This document shows, piece after piece, positions 51,605 to 59,650 of a stretch of 64,000 nucleotides of DNA. The notes beneath the pieces were generated by a model. That model had not been told where the DNA came from and searched no databases. It saw nothing but the letters and a program-made list of their open reading frames with translations. The stretch comes from Clostridiales bacterium (GTDB lineage Bacteria > Bacillota > Clostridia > Oscillospirales > CAG-272), in contig JAAVZO010000001.1 of assembly GCA_022791685.1 (NCBI GenBank), positions 124,001 to 188,000 of the forward strand. The letters run 5' to 3'. Within the stretch, counting starts at the first letter, position 1; the number at the start of each line of letters is the position of its first letter. The position numbers and the translations under genes are program-made.

Positions 51605-53947
51605 TCATATCTCCTCAATCTCGCTTCTGACCGAGTGCTTGACGCGGTCGCGAACCTCTGCAAGCTTCGCGTCATTGAAGCTGTCGAGTGTACCGACGAG
51701 ATATCCGGTTATACGGCGGATACGCTCGAATTTGCCTTTGCCATCAGCCTCTGTACGGTGACAATGCGGGCACTCATTTCCGATTATGCCGGTATAGCCG
51801 CATACCGGATCGCGGTCGACTGGATGGTTTATCGAGCCGTAGCCAACGCCAGATTCCTTCATACAGCGGATTATCGACTCGAATGCGTCGAGATTCTCGA
51901 GCGGGTCACCGTCAAGCTCAACATAGGTGATATGTCCGCCATTCGTTAGCTCATGATAAGGCGCTTCAAGCTTTATCTTATCTGCTGCCGATATGTCATA
52001 GTATACTGGTACATGGAAGGAGTTAGTATAATATTCGCGGTCGGTAACGCCCGGGATAGTGCCGTATTTCTTATTATCAATGCGAACAAAGCGTCCAGAT
52101 AATCCCTCAGCCGGCGTTCCGATTATCGAGAAGTTGAGCCCGTATTTCTTGCAGGCTTCATCGGCACGCTTTCTCATAAAACCGACTATCTCAAGTCCAA
52201 GATTCTGCGCATCAGCCGACTCACCGTGGTGCTTGCCTATAAGAGCCTTCAGGCACTCTGCAAGTCCTATAAAACCAATAGTAAGCGTGCCATGCTTCAA
52301 TATCTCACCGACCTTGTCATCAATTGAAAGCTTGTCCGAGCCGATCCAGATACCCTGTCCCATGAGGAACGGATAATTGCGAACTGTCTTTTCACTTTGC
52401 AGCTTCAAACGGTCGAGCAGCTGGTCGATGACTATAGAGATCTTGCGGTCGAGCTCCTCAAAGAACCAGTCTACATTGCCCTTCGCATTTATCGCAATGC
52501 GCGGCAGATTTATCGAAGTAAAGCTGAGATTGCCGCGTCCATATACAACCTCCTGTGACGGGTCATAATTGTTCGCCATTACGCGGGTACGGCAGCCCAT
52601 ATACGCAATTTCGGTCTCTGGATGTCCCTCTTTATAATAGCGAAGGTTAAACGGCGCGTCGATAAACGAGAAGTTCGGGAAAAGACGCTTAGCAGAGACC
52701 TTGCAGGCAAGCTTAAATATATCATAGTTCGGGTCGCCGGGGTTATAGTTTACACCTTCCTTGACCTTGAATATCTGAATCGGGAAAATCGGAGTCTCCC
52801 CATTGCCAAGTCCAGCTTCCGTAGCAAGGAGTATGCTCTTCATTACGAGTCTACCTTCAGCTGACGTATCCATACCGTAGTTGAGCGAGCTAAACGGGAT
52901 CTGCGCACCAGCACGTGAGTGCATAGTGTTGAGATTGTGTATCAGCGCCTCCATAGCCTGATAGGTCGCACGTTCGGTCTCAGCAACGGTGTAACGTCTG
53001 ACGGTGTCAATAACACGCGTTGATATCTCAGCGCCATATTTTTCTGCTATCAGCTTGTCAAGCGCGCTGACAAATATATTATCATCCGCAAGAACAGGTT
53101 CACGTCCAGTGTCATTCTTGACGGTATTAAGAATCTCATCTGCAAGTGCATCTGCGTTATCAGCATTGCAAAGCATATCAAGCGCTTTTGCAAGGTTTTT
53201 GCGGTACAGCTTTGTATATGTCTTCTTAACTCCGGGCACCATGCTGTATTCAAAATTAGGTATGCTCTGACCGCCATGCTGGTCATTCTGATTCGACTGT
53301 ATAGCAATGCAGGCGAGTGCAGAATAGCTTGCTATATCCTTCGGTGTACGCAAAAAGCCATCCCCGGTAGAAAAACCTTTCTCGAATAATCTTTCAAGGT
53401 CTATCTGGCAGCAGGTAGTTGTAAGCGTCAAAAAGTCAAGGTCGTGGATATGGATATCACCTTCGCGGTGAGCTTTTGAATGGATCGGGTCAAGCACAAA
53501 CATCTCATTAAACTGCTTTGCACCCTCTGAGCCATACTTCAGCATTGTACCCATAGCAGTGTCGCCGTTTATATTAGCATTCTCGCGCTTGATATTGGAA
53601 TCCTTAGCCGACTTGAATGTGAGGTCCTCATATATTTTCATCAGCTTGGAATCCATCTCACGTGCGCGTGTACGCTCGGCACGGTATAGTATATACTCCT
53701 TCGCTGTACGTGCATGACCATTATTCACAAGCACACGCTCAACAGTGTCCTGTATCTGCTCTACGCTCGGAACACCATTCTCACCGTATTCACGCTCAAG
53801 CTCGTTTGCTACCTTGCAGGCAAGATCCATCGCAGTCGAATAGTCGTGTCCGCCGACTGCCTCCGCCGCTCTGAATATCGCCTTTGCTATCTTCTCTATA
53901 TTAAAAGGGACTTCACGTCCATCACGTTTGATTATTTTTGTTATCAT
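51605..53947 (-). CDS. nrdD: Anaerobic ribonucleoside-triphosphate reductase, class III (780 aa)
   Basis: NrdD makes deoxyribonucleotides without oxygen through a glycyl radical. An ATP-cone (about 1-95: ITKIIKRDGREVPFNIEKIAKAIFRA) precedes the barrel with GRGNLSFTSINLPRIAI. The C-terminus carries the zinc cysteines (PVCGYTG ... NECPHCH) and the radical-site motif RRITGYL with Gly748. Everything needed is intact. The activase gene nrdG is not adjacent. Expression is probably repressed by NrdR, as two NrdR boxes lie in the leader. Confidence 0.97.
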   Translation of the reverse strand: MITKIIKRDGREVPFNIEKIAKAIFRAAEAVGGHDYSTAMDLACKVANELEREYGENGVPSVEQIQDTVERVLVNNGHARTAKEYILYRAERTRAREMDSKLMKIYEDLTFKSAKDSNIKRENANINGDTAMGTMLKYGSEGAKQFNEMFVLDPIHSKAHREGDIHIHDLDFLTLTTTCCQIDLERLFEKGFSTGDGFLRTPKDIASYSALACIAIQSNQNDQHGGQSIPNFEYSMVPGVKKTYTKLYRKNLAKALDMLCNADNADALADEILNTVKNDTGREPVLADDNIFVSALDKLIAEKYGAEISTRVIDTVRRYTVAETERATYQAMEALIHNLNTMHSRAGAQIPFSSLNYGMDTSAEGRLVMKSILLATEAGLGNGETPIFPIQIFKVKEGVNYNPGDPNYDIFKLACKVSAKRLFPNFSFIDAPFNLRYYKEGHPETEIAYMGCRTRVMANNYDPSQEVVYGRGNLSFTSINLPRIAINAKGNVDWFFEELDRKISIVIDQLLDRLKLQSEKTVRNYPFLMGQGIWIGSDKLSIDDKVGEILKHGTLTIGFIGLAECLKALIGKHHGESADAQNLGLEIVGFMRKRADEACKKYGLNFSIIGTPAEGLSGRFVRIDNKKYGTIPGVTDREYYTNSFHVPVYYDISAADKIKLEAPYHELTNGGHITYVELDGDPLENLDAFESIIRCMKESGVGYGSINHPVDRDPVCGYTGIIGNECPHCHRTEADGKGKFERIRRITGYLVGTLDSFNDAKLAEVRDRVKHSVRSEIEEI

Positions 53948-54039
53948 TTCTCCGCCTCACTTTTTCTTTGTTTAAGTAATTATACGTATAGTAAACTAAA
54001 ATATAATTCAATTCAATATTGCTTATAAATTATCAAACC

Positions 54040-54087
54040 ATACTACAGGTAGTATGGTTTGATATAAAATAACACTATATATAGTAT
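54040..54087 (-). promoter_or_regulatory. Two NrdR boxes in the nrdD leader
   Basis: Box 1 ACACTATATATAGTAT (54072-54087) matches the NrdR consensus closely. Box 2 ATACTACAGGTAGTAT (54040-54055) keeps the conserved C-A...T-G core and is the centre of a 26-base palindrome (54035-54060). The centres are 32 bases apart, the usual three-turn spacing for NrdR tetramers. Both lie just downstream of the predicted transcription start, so binding should repress. Confidence 0.75.
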
Positions 54088-54106
54088 CTCATACCGTGTA
54101 GTATCT

Positions 54107-54135
54107 ATTATATAGCATTTCGAGTGAAAAGTCAA
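54107..54135 (-). promoter_or_regulatory. nrdD promoter
   Basis: On the minus strand TTGACT (54130-54135), 17 bases, TATAAT (54107-54112), with NrdR boxes immediately downstream. Confidence 0.75.
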
Positions 54136-54223
54136 TTAGTAATATCAACGATTATTCAGTGAGATTTTTGTGCAAATATTGGAGTCGATGTATTACTGTA
54201 TTTAATGTGTACAGTTTTACACA

Positions 54224-54269
54224 AAAATAGCCAGATATATTGACTTACATCAATATATCTGGCTATTTG
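54224..54269 (-). terminator. Terminator of the XRE/zinc-ribbon gene
   Basis: A perfect 19-bp stem (AAATAGCCAGATATATTGA) with a 6-base loop lies at the end of the minus-strand regulator gene. Confidence 0.85.
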
Positions 54270-54271
54270 AG

Positions 54272-54718
54272 CTATGCCTTATTTTTCCAATAATCTAACT
54301 TTGGAAGCTGTTCACTGAAAAAATTTCTTGCCGCATCCGGCAGGAAATTTTCGTTTGAGATATGATCCACAAGAAAATCTAATAGTTCATCAAATGATTC
54401 ATACACAAACTTGCCGTCAATGTAACACCACTTACAGTAATCCTCATTGAATGAGTTATCCGGCTCGCGCGATATTGTGCTGTCGTCGAGCGGCATTCCG
54501 CAGCATTGACAAATGAGCTTCCGCGGCGAATCAAGCAGCGTATTTATTGATACGTCAAACAGTATCGACATCAGCTTCAGCGTATCAGTATTGGGGATTG
54601 TCTCGTCGGTTTCCCAGCGGCTCACCGCCTGTCTTGTTACAAACAGCTTATCTGCGAGCTCATCCTGCGTCAGATTCTTTGCAGTTCGCAGCGATCTTAT
54701 AATTTCTCCTGTACTTAT
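54272..54718 (-). CDS. XRE regulator with zinc-ribbon domain, apparent non-AUG start (148 aa)
   Basis: The protein reads (I/M)STGEIIRSLRTAKNLTQ, then DELADKLFVTRQAVSRW, a full XRE helix-turn-helix, followed by LICQCCGMPLDD ... DYCKWCYIDGKF, a CxxC...CxxC zinc-ribbon of the putative zinc-ribbon domain family. The helix-turn-helix is only complete if translation starts at an ATA at 54718 (AAGGGG eight bases upstream) or the ATT before it; there is no ATG, GTG or TTG in frame between the upstream stop and the middle of the domain, where a GTG (54625) would cut the recognition helix. Either ATA/ATT is used or the start codon has mutated. Family homologues start at this point. Confidence 0.75.
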   Translation of the reverse strand: MSTGEIIRSLRTAKNLTQDELADKLFVTRQAVSRWETDETIPNTDTLKLMSILFDVSINTLLDSPRKLICQCCGMPLDDSTISREPDNSFNEDYCKWCYIDGKFVYESFDELLDFLVDHISNENFLPDAARNFFSEQLPKLDYWKNKA

Positions 54719-54798
54719 AATATCTACCCCTTATTTAAATATATCTTTTGATATATTATATCATATTGTGAGCCACAATGCAAGCAACTCGCTGTTGC

Positions 54799-55779
54799 TC
54801 AGTCATTATTCTTGTCAGAAAAGATATTGCATACTACCATGACCGCTCCAAACAATACGCCAGCAACTGGCCAAACGATCCATGTTTTGTTCCAATCGTT
54901 GCTGCTAAAGCTCCATATAAAATAAATTGCAGTCGTAAGCAGCCAATATATCGCCGCAACACGCGATTTCATTTCACTACTCTGCTTCTCGGCTTTTGTA
55001 AATTCACCTTCCTCGAGTAACCGCTGCATACTTGCCCAGCGTACACCAGCTGTTATAAAAAACATAACACCGATTCCGGCAATTATCATAGTAACTGCAA
55101 GCATTATTGCAACAAGTAACTCATCCTCGCTGAAAGCGCCAGTAAACAACGCTATTGGAGAAAGAATGCAAATGCACGTTCCGATCATGTTAAATTTTGC
55201 GTAAGTATTGCGGTATTCCTTCTGACGCTCGCGCACCATGCCGATTACACCGTATTCGTTTTCGAAGGGTTCTTTTTCTAAAAATTCATATGGCGCATTT
55301 TTAAATCCACAGAAAATAAATATGCAAACCGCTACTGCTGCTACTATTATAAGAAAAATCATGCCAACTGCCCCTGCAAAATTTTCGGAGATAGGCGGAT
55401 TTTCGAGCTCAGACAACACACCAAGCAAAATAAGTGGTATCGGCGAAAGAATACATAGAAATGTAGCAAATGCGATTCGCAGCGACAGATTCTTGCGCAA
55501 CGTAAGATAATCGTTCGCTTCACTCATAGTAACACGACGAATCTGGTTCGAGCTGTCAACCTGCAAAAATTCCTCTGCTTCAAGCTCATCCTTTAAAAGA
55601 TAGTCAGTCGTAACTCCAAAAATCTGACTTAACTGTAGTATCTTCTCAAGCTCGGGAACGGTCTGTGCACTCTCCCATTTCGACACAGCCTGACGCGATA
55701 CGTTCATCTGCTCCGCAAGCTCCTCCTGCGACCAACCGTTCTTTTTCCTCAGCCGTATGATCTTATCGGCTAAAATCAT
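54799..55779 (-). CDS. XRE family regulator with membrane domain (326 aa)
   Basis: The N-terminal helix-turn-helix ([57 protein letters not shown]) is followed by a linker and about six membrane helices (100-130, 140-160, 195-220, 225-245, 280-320). This layout is common among Bacillota regulators thought to sense envelope stress or peptides. Its promoter is overlapped by repeated GTTGCAA sites, probably for autoregulation. It is followed by the second XRE gene on the same strand. Confidence 0.9.
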   Translation of the reverse strand: MILADKIIRLRKKNGWSQEELAEQMNVSRQAVSKWESAQTVPELEKILQLSQIFGVTTDYLLKDELEAEEFLQVDSSNQIRRVTMSEANDYLTLRKNLSLRIAFATFLCILSPIPLILLGVLSELENPPISENFAGAVGMIFLIIVAAVAVCIFIFCGFKNAPYEFLEKEPFENEYGVIGMVRERQKEYRNTYAKFNMIGTCICILSPIALFTGAFSEDELLVAIMLAVTMIIAGIGVMFFITAGVRWASMQRLLEEGEFTKAEKQSSEMKSRVAAIYWLLTTAIYFIWSFSSNDWNKTWIVWPVAGVLFGAVMVVCNIFSDKNND

Positions 55780-55818
55780 TTAAATCACCTCGTTGAACAT
55801 TCAGAGCGTTTCGCTTCT

Positions 55819-55895
55819 GTTGCAGTCATTATAGCATAAATTTCGGTTGCAATCAACCAAACGGCAGCTTTCAATCTGTCAACTCACGGTTGCAA
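55819..55895 (-). promoter_or_regulatory. Three GTTGCA repeats over the XRE promoter
   Basis: On the plus strand GTTGCA occurs at 55819-55824, 55846-55851 and 55889-55894, the latter two as CGGTTGCAA. One lies at the start site, one overlaps the -35 box and one lies upstream. This is the arrangement expected of autoregulatory operators. Confidence 0.5.
55828..55856 (-). promoter_or_regulatory. Promoter of the membrane XRE regulator
   Basis: On the minus strand TTGATT (55851-55856), 17 bases, TATAAT (55828-55833), about 50 bases before the ATG. Confidence 0.65.
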
Positions 55896-56100
55896 CTGAC
55901 GTTTGACAGCAGTTTTTAACCAGTTTATTCTAATTATATACATTATTGTATATAAATTACATTTAGTGCGTTTATATCAGTTTCTCCAAAATCTCAAACA
56001 TTTGTTTTTACCAACAAGCAACATCATCACAAAATCGCACTTTAAAACATAACCGACTAAAGTTCATTCCATTTTATCTTAATGTAACTGCGAGATAAAA
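55896..56100. other. Non-coding, AT-rich stretch
   Basis: Between the XRE promoter region and the tRNA-Val terminator I see no gene, repeat or RNA structure that can be supported. Confidence 0.5.
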
Positions 56101-56136
56101 CAAAAAATCGCATTGTATCAAACAACGCGATTTTTC
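56101..56136 (-). terminator. tRNA-Val terminator
   Basis: On the minus strand AAAAATCGCGTTGT pairs with ACAATGCGATTTTT (one G-U) and ends in a T-run, a few bases after the tRNA CCA. Confidence 0.8.
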
Positions 56137-56138
56137 AT

Positions 56139-56214
56139 TGGTGGAAGCTACAGGGCTCGAACCTGTGACCCTCTGCTTGTAAGGCAGATGCTCTCCCAGC
56201 TGAGCTAAGCTTCC
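56139..56214 (-). tRNA. tRNA-Val (TAC anticodon)
   Basis: The cloverleaf is clear: acceptor GGAAGCT with AGCTTCC, D-arm GCTCAGCTGGGAGAGC, anticodon stem CTGCC/GGCAG with loop CTTACAA hence anticodon TAC, T-arm CAGGTTCGAGCCCTG, discriminator A and encoded CCA. It reads GUA valine codons. Confidence 0.95.
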
Positions 56215-56265
56215 ATTTTCTTCGCTTGAAGTTTGGCGTTTACCTAACTCCCTGCGACGGATAAT

Positions 56266-56294
56266 ATTATATCACATTCCAATCGATTTGTCAA
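56266..56294 (-). promoter_or_regulatory. tRNA-Val promoter
   Basis: On the minus strand TTGACA (56289-56294), 17 bases, TATAAT (56266-56271). The spacer differs from that of the tRNA-Glu promoter by one base. Confidence 0.85.
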
Positions 56295-56299
56295 TAGGT

Positions 56300-56744
56300 T
56301 TTGCAAAAGTTTTTTTAGATTTTTTCAAAAAACTTTTTTGAGCCGATTTAATGGCAATAATACCCCATATAATAGCCTTTCAAAATCTAATCGCAGACTA
56401 TCAGACATGATATTATATTACAGCTGCAACTCAAATATTCCAGATCTTCAAAGAATTCGAGTACGATGTTATAGTATATCTCAGCTGCTGGAGCATTTGC
56501 CGCATAGTACGACTCAAAGTCGCGGCTATGATTACGCGGATGATATACGACGTTGTTTCGTTATAATTTTCTGGTCAAGCAATACTGCCAGCACGAAAGA
56601 TACCCCTCAACGCAATTTCATTTTCATTAACACAATTTACTTCCTAATAAAGCATTCAAAAATTTGTACGCCTTATTATAACATTTTTAGAATCGCAATA
56701 TGTTAATAATCTCGAAATATTTATCGAGGGTAAACATTATAAAA
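56300..56744. other. Gap behind the isomerase gene
   Basis: An A/T-rich inverted repeat (AAAAGTTTTTT with AAAAAACTTTT, ~56305-56337) may be a weak terminator for the upstream minus-strand genes. In the rest I see no supported gene; a 122-codon plus-strand frame has only a TTG start, no ribosome binding site and unconvincing composition. Confidence 0.4.
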
Positions 56745-57554
56745 CTATTTTATGTGTTCATATATTTTTGCGAAATCGCGATTCAAAGCTGCAATGTCAA
56801 CATTGCCGGAAGCGTCAAATGATGTCGCTTCGACCGTAAAGTCGCCTTTGTAATTTCGTTTTTTAATATTCATAAAGAAATTATCGAAATCAATATGCCC
56901 TGTTCCGAGATGAAGCGTGGCTAATTTCTTCCATTCCTTCGGCTTTCCTGCATAATCATTGACATGAATATGCGCAATTCTGCCGTCACTCCAGAGCTGC
57001 TGACGCTCAGGCGCGAATATTTCGTCGACCTGACCGTGGAATGCCGCCATCTTCGTATCAAATGTAAATCGCACATCAGTTTCACGTGCGAGCGTGTCGA
57101 TATGCGTCTGCGGGTCCTTTTGATTGCAGACGACATTTTCGACAAGCACCTCAATGCCAGAAGCTTCTGCACGTTCTCTGACCCATACAAGCGACTTAAA
57201 GTTACTCTCGATACATTTGTCAGAAAGCATACCGTTCCAAAGGTGAAGTACCATCTTATCAACACCAAGCCGTTCAGCTGCGCGGCAGTTGAGGTCAAAG
57301 CGGTGCATTGCTTCTTTGCTTGCCTGCATAGCAAGCATCTCGCCGACGTTCTTTTCACAGTGTACGACCGGTATATTCAGCGACAGCGACTTCACATGAT
57401 CTACTATACTATCGAGCTCTGGATACCAATATTCATATATCATAAACTCGAAGCCGTCGCACTCAAGCTGCTTTGCGAAGCCTTCAAGCAGCTTAGGGTC
57501 TCGTCCGTTCGCACGTCCAAGCAGTGCACCGGTTGAACATAATACCTGATTCAT
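56745..57554 (-). CDS. Sugar phosphate isomerase/epimerase-like TIM-barrel protein (269 aa)
   Basis: Barrel motifs of the xylose-isomerase-like superfamily are seen: CDGFEFMIYEYWYPEL, IPVVHCEKNVGEML, DKMVLHLWNG, VLVENVVCNQKDPQTHI, VRFTFDTKMAAFHGQ, IAHIHVNDYAGKPKEW, LHLGTGHIDFDNF and FTVEATSFD. The metal-binding Glu, Asp, His set is in place. The ATG overlaps the hslO stop codon (ATGA). It is not closely similar to the isomerase at 39983. The substrate is unknown. Confidence 0.87.
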   Translation of the reverse strand: MNQVLCSTGALLGRANGRDPKLLEGFAKQLECDGFEFMIYEYWYPELDSIVDHVKSLSLNIPVVHCEKNVGEMLAMQASKEAMHRFDLNCRAAERLGVDKMVLHLWNGMLSDKCIESNFKSLVWVRERAEASGIEVLVENVVCNQKDPQTHIDTLARETDVRFTFDTKMAAFHGQVDEIFAPERQQLWSDGRIAHIHVNDYAGKPKEWKKLATLHLGTGHIDFDNFFMNIKKRNYKGDFTVEATSFDASGNVDIAALNRDFAKIYEHIK

Positions 57555-58447
57555 TTTTCAAACAGGCTCAGAGCCTCGTCCTTATTGAATAAATATTTCT
57601 TGTCGCAGAAGTGACACTCAAACTGTATCTCCTCCGGCTTGCCCTCGCCGCGGCACTCAGCAAACACATTCTCGACCTCTTTTTTACCAAGGCTGATAAG
57701 TGCACGTGCGCAGCGCTCACGTGAGCAGTCACAGCTATATGCAACGTCCAACTCATCAAAAATATCGTACTCTATACCGTCGAGCGCAATATTCATCACA
57801 TCCGCCACAGAGCAGCCGTCAGCGAACAGGCGCGATACATTTGCAAGCTTTGAAGCATTCGCTTCAAGCTTTGATATAGTATCCTCAGCTGCGAACGGAA
57901 GCAGTGATACAAGCACACCCCCCGCTGCGAGACAGGTGTAATCGCGGTCGACCAGCACTCCAAGCGCGCAAAGGCTCGGTGTCTGCTCACTCGACGCAAA
58001 ATACTGCGTGATATCCTCAGCGATCTCGCCGCTCACAAGCTCGATAGTGCCGGAATACGGGTCTTTGAGTCCGATATCTTTAACGACGCTGAGCGTTCCA
58101 TGTCCGATAGCACCAGACACATCGAGCTTGCCGTTGGATTTTTTCGGTATATCAATGATTGGATTCTGAATATATCCCTTTACATTTCCGGCATAGTCCG
58201 AAACTGCGATCACATTCTTTGCCGGTCCGTCACCGCGTATATTTAAGGTGAGCGAATTTCCCTTGTCTTTAAGGAGCGTTCCCATTATCGACGCAGCGGT
58301 CAGCGTTCTGCCAAGCAATGCACTTGCAGTGGGAGTCGTTCCGTGATATTTTATTGCGTCGTTGACTATCGCCGTAGAATCAACGACAAAGGCGCGCGCG
58401 CTTCCATCTCTGGTCATCGCGCGCAGCATGATTGATTTTTTCTGCAT
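57551..58447 (-). CDS. hslO: Redox-regulated chaperone Hsp33 (298 aa)
   Basis: Hsp33 holds unfolded proteins during oxidative stress and is switched on by disulfide formation and zinc release. The N-terminal core (LRAMTRDGSARAFVVDST, GTTPTASALLGRTLTAASIMG, ADGCSVADV) and the C-terminal redox switch CDCSRERC ... ECHFCDKKY with the four zinc cysteines are intact. Length is normal. In an anaerobe it would guard against transient oxygen or hypochlorite. It overlaps the isomerase gene downstream by four bases. Confidence 0.96.
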   Translation of the reverse strand: MQKKSIMLRAMTRDGSARAFVVDSTAIVNDAIKYHGTTPTASALLGRTLTAASIMGTLLKDKGNSLTLNIRGDGPAKNVIAVSDYAGNVKGYIQNPIIDIPKKSNGKLDVSGAIGHGTLSVVKDIGLKDPYSGTIELVSGEIAEDITQYFASSEQTPSLCALGVLVDRDYTCLAAGGVLVSLLPFAAEDTISKLEANASKLANVSRLFADGCSVADVMNIALDGIEYDIFDELDVAYSCDCSRERCARALISLGKKEVENVFAECRGEGKPEEIQFECHFCDKKYLFNKDEALSLFEK

Positions 58448-58483
58448 TTTAATTCCTGATTTTATAGTATATTCATGTCTGAA

Positions 58484-59242
58484 CTAAATTCTTCTTACGG
58501 TAAAATACCAGCGTTCGGTATCCTCGTCAACTGGTTCACCATTGAGACCTCCCGACAATTCAAGCAGCTCGAATCCAGTCTCAGTGAGCAGCTTCTTTAT
58601 TGTACGAAGCGAATAACAGCGCTCACGCTGTTCCTCGTCGTAGCGCTCCCAGCGCCCGTCCTCGCACTCGCGGAAGATCGACAGATAAAAGTCGCAGAGC
58701 TTAGTTTTCTGATTATAATAATTCTGCCACGCGCAAAGCAGCCCATCTTCTTCAAGCACATATGAGTTATCCCCATATACGCGCTCGAATTTCGCCGGAG
58801 CGTTCATATCAAAAACAAACACCCCATCCGGTTCAAGATAGGTGTGTACGTGCGACAGAGCGCGTGTCAGCGACGATGTATCTGTTAGATAGTTAAGGCT
58901 GTCAAGACAGCAGACAACAGCATTGACTGTTCCATAGAGTTCAAGCTCGGTCATATTCTGACGCACAAGCAATACCTTATGAGGAAAACGCTCAGAATCG
59001 CATTTCTGTCTTGCAACCGACAGCATTTCCTCCGAAAGATCAATTCCGGTCATATCATATCCGCGACTGGCAAGTATAGCGGTTATGGTACCTGTACCGC
59101 AGGCGAGATCAAGAACTGACCTCGCCTGTGGTGCATATTTTTTGAATTGACCTTCTATGTAATCAACCCACGCGGAATAATCTACTCCTGAGTTGAGCGC
59201 GTCATATACTGCTGCAAGAGACGTATAGGCGCTTTGGCTCAT
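58484..59242 (-). CDS. Class I SAM-dependent methyltransferase (252 aa)
   Basis: The Rossmann motifs are clear: SVLDLACGTGTITAILASRGYDMTGIDLSEEMLSVAR (motifs I and II), NAVVCCLDSLNYL (motif IV) and LEPDGVFVFDMNAP (motif V). It resembles YxjB/UbiE-like small-molecule methyltransferases; the substrate is not known. The ATG overlaps the stop of yerC by four bases, so the two are coupled. Confidence 0.92.
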   Translation of the reverse strand: MSQSAYTSLAAVYDALNSGVDYSAWVDYIEGQFKKYAPQARSVLDLACGTGTITAILASRGYDMTGIDLSEEMLSVARQKCDSERFPHKVLLVRQNMTELELYGTVNAVVCCLDSLNYLTDTSSLTRALSHVHTYLEPDGVFVFDMNAPAKFERVYGDNSYVLEEDGLLCAWQNYYNQKTKLCDFYLSIFRECEDGRWERYDEEQRERCYSLRTIKKLLTETGFELLELSGGLNGEPVDEDTERWYFTVRRI

Positions 59243-59529
59243 TTGCGGTCGAGCCTTTCAAGTACAGTTATGTAACCGTCGCTTCCGTACTTCAAGCAGC
59301 GGTTGACACGGCTGATCGTTGCTGTGCTGAGACCAGTCTTAGCCGCAATGTCAGTGTAAATGTGATTGTCCTTTAGCATTTTTGCCGCAAGCAGACGCTT
59401 GGACATTTCCTGTAGCTCGGCAACCGTACACAGATCCTCGAAAAAGCTATAACATTCGTCAACGCTCTCGAGGGTCAGGATGCCCTTAAACAGAAAATCA
59501 ATCTTTTCATCATTAAGCTTACTATTCAT
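59239..59529 (-). CDS. yerC: YerC/YecD family TrpR-related regulator (96 aa)
   Basis: A small all-helical protein with the TrpR-like DNA-binding fold (LCTVAELQEMSKRLLAAKMLKDNHIYTDIAAKTGLSTATISRVNRCLKYGSDGY). The YerC/YecD family occurs in Bacillota; its target genes are little known. The ATG at 59529 is preferred because AAAGGA precedes it. It is coupled to the methyltransferase gene. Confidence 0.94.
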   Translation of the reverse strand: MNSKLNDEKIDFLFKGILTLESVDECYSFFEDLCTVAELQEMSKRLLAAKMLKDNHIYTDIAAKTGLSTATISRVNRCLKYGSDGYITVLERLDRK

Positions 59530-59650
59530 GTTTTTAGTTTCCTTTCGAATCAAAAAAATTACGGTACTTATATTTTAATATATTTTTCTGTTATTGTAAA
59601 GAGGTTAAGTGAAAATTACATATTAAATTTACATTTGCGAGTTTTTTCGC

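Noticed and set aside
56338-56706. 122-codon plus-strand frame behind tRNA-Val
   Set aside because: TTG start only, no ribosome binding site, no recognisable domain, next to an A/T-rich hairpin.
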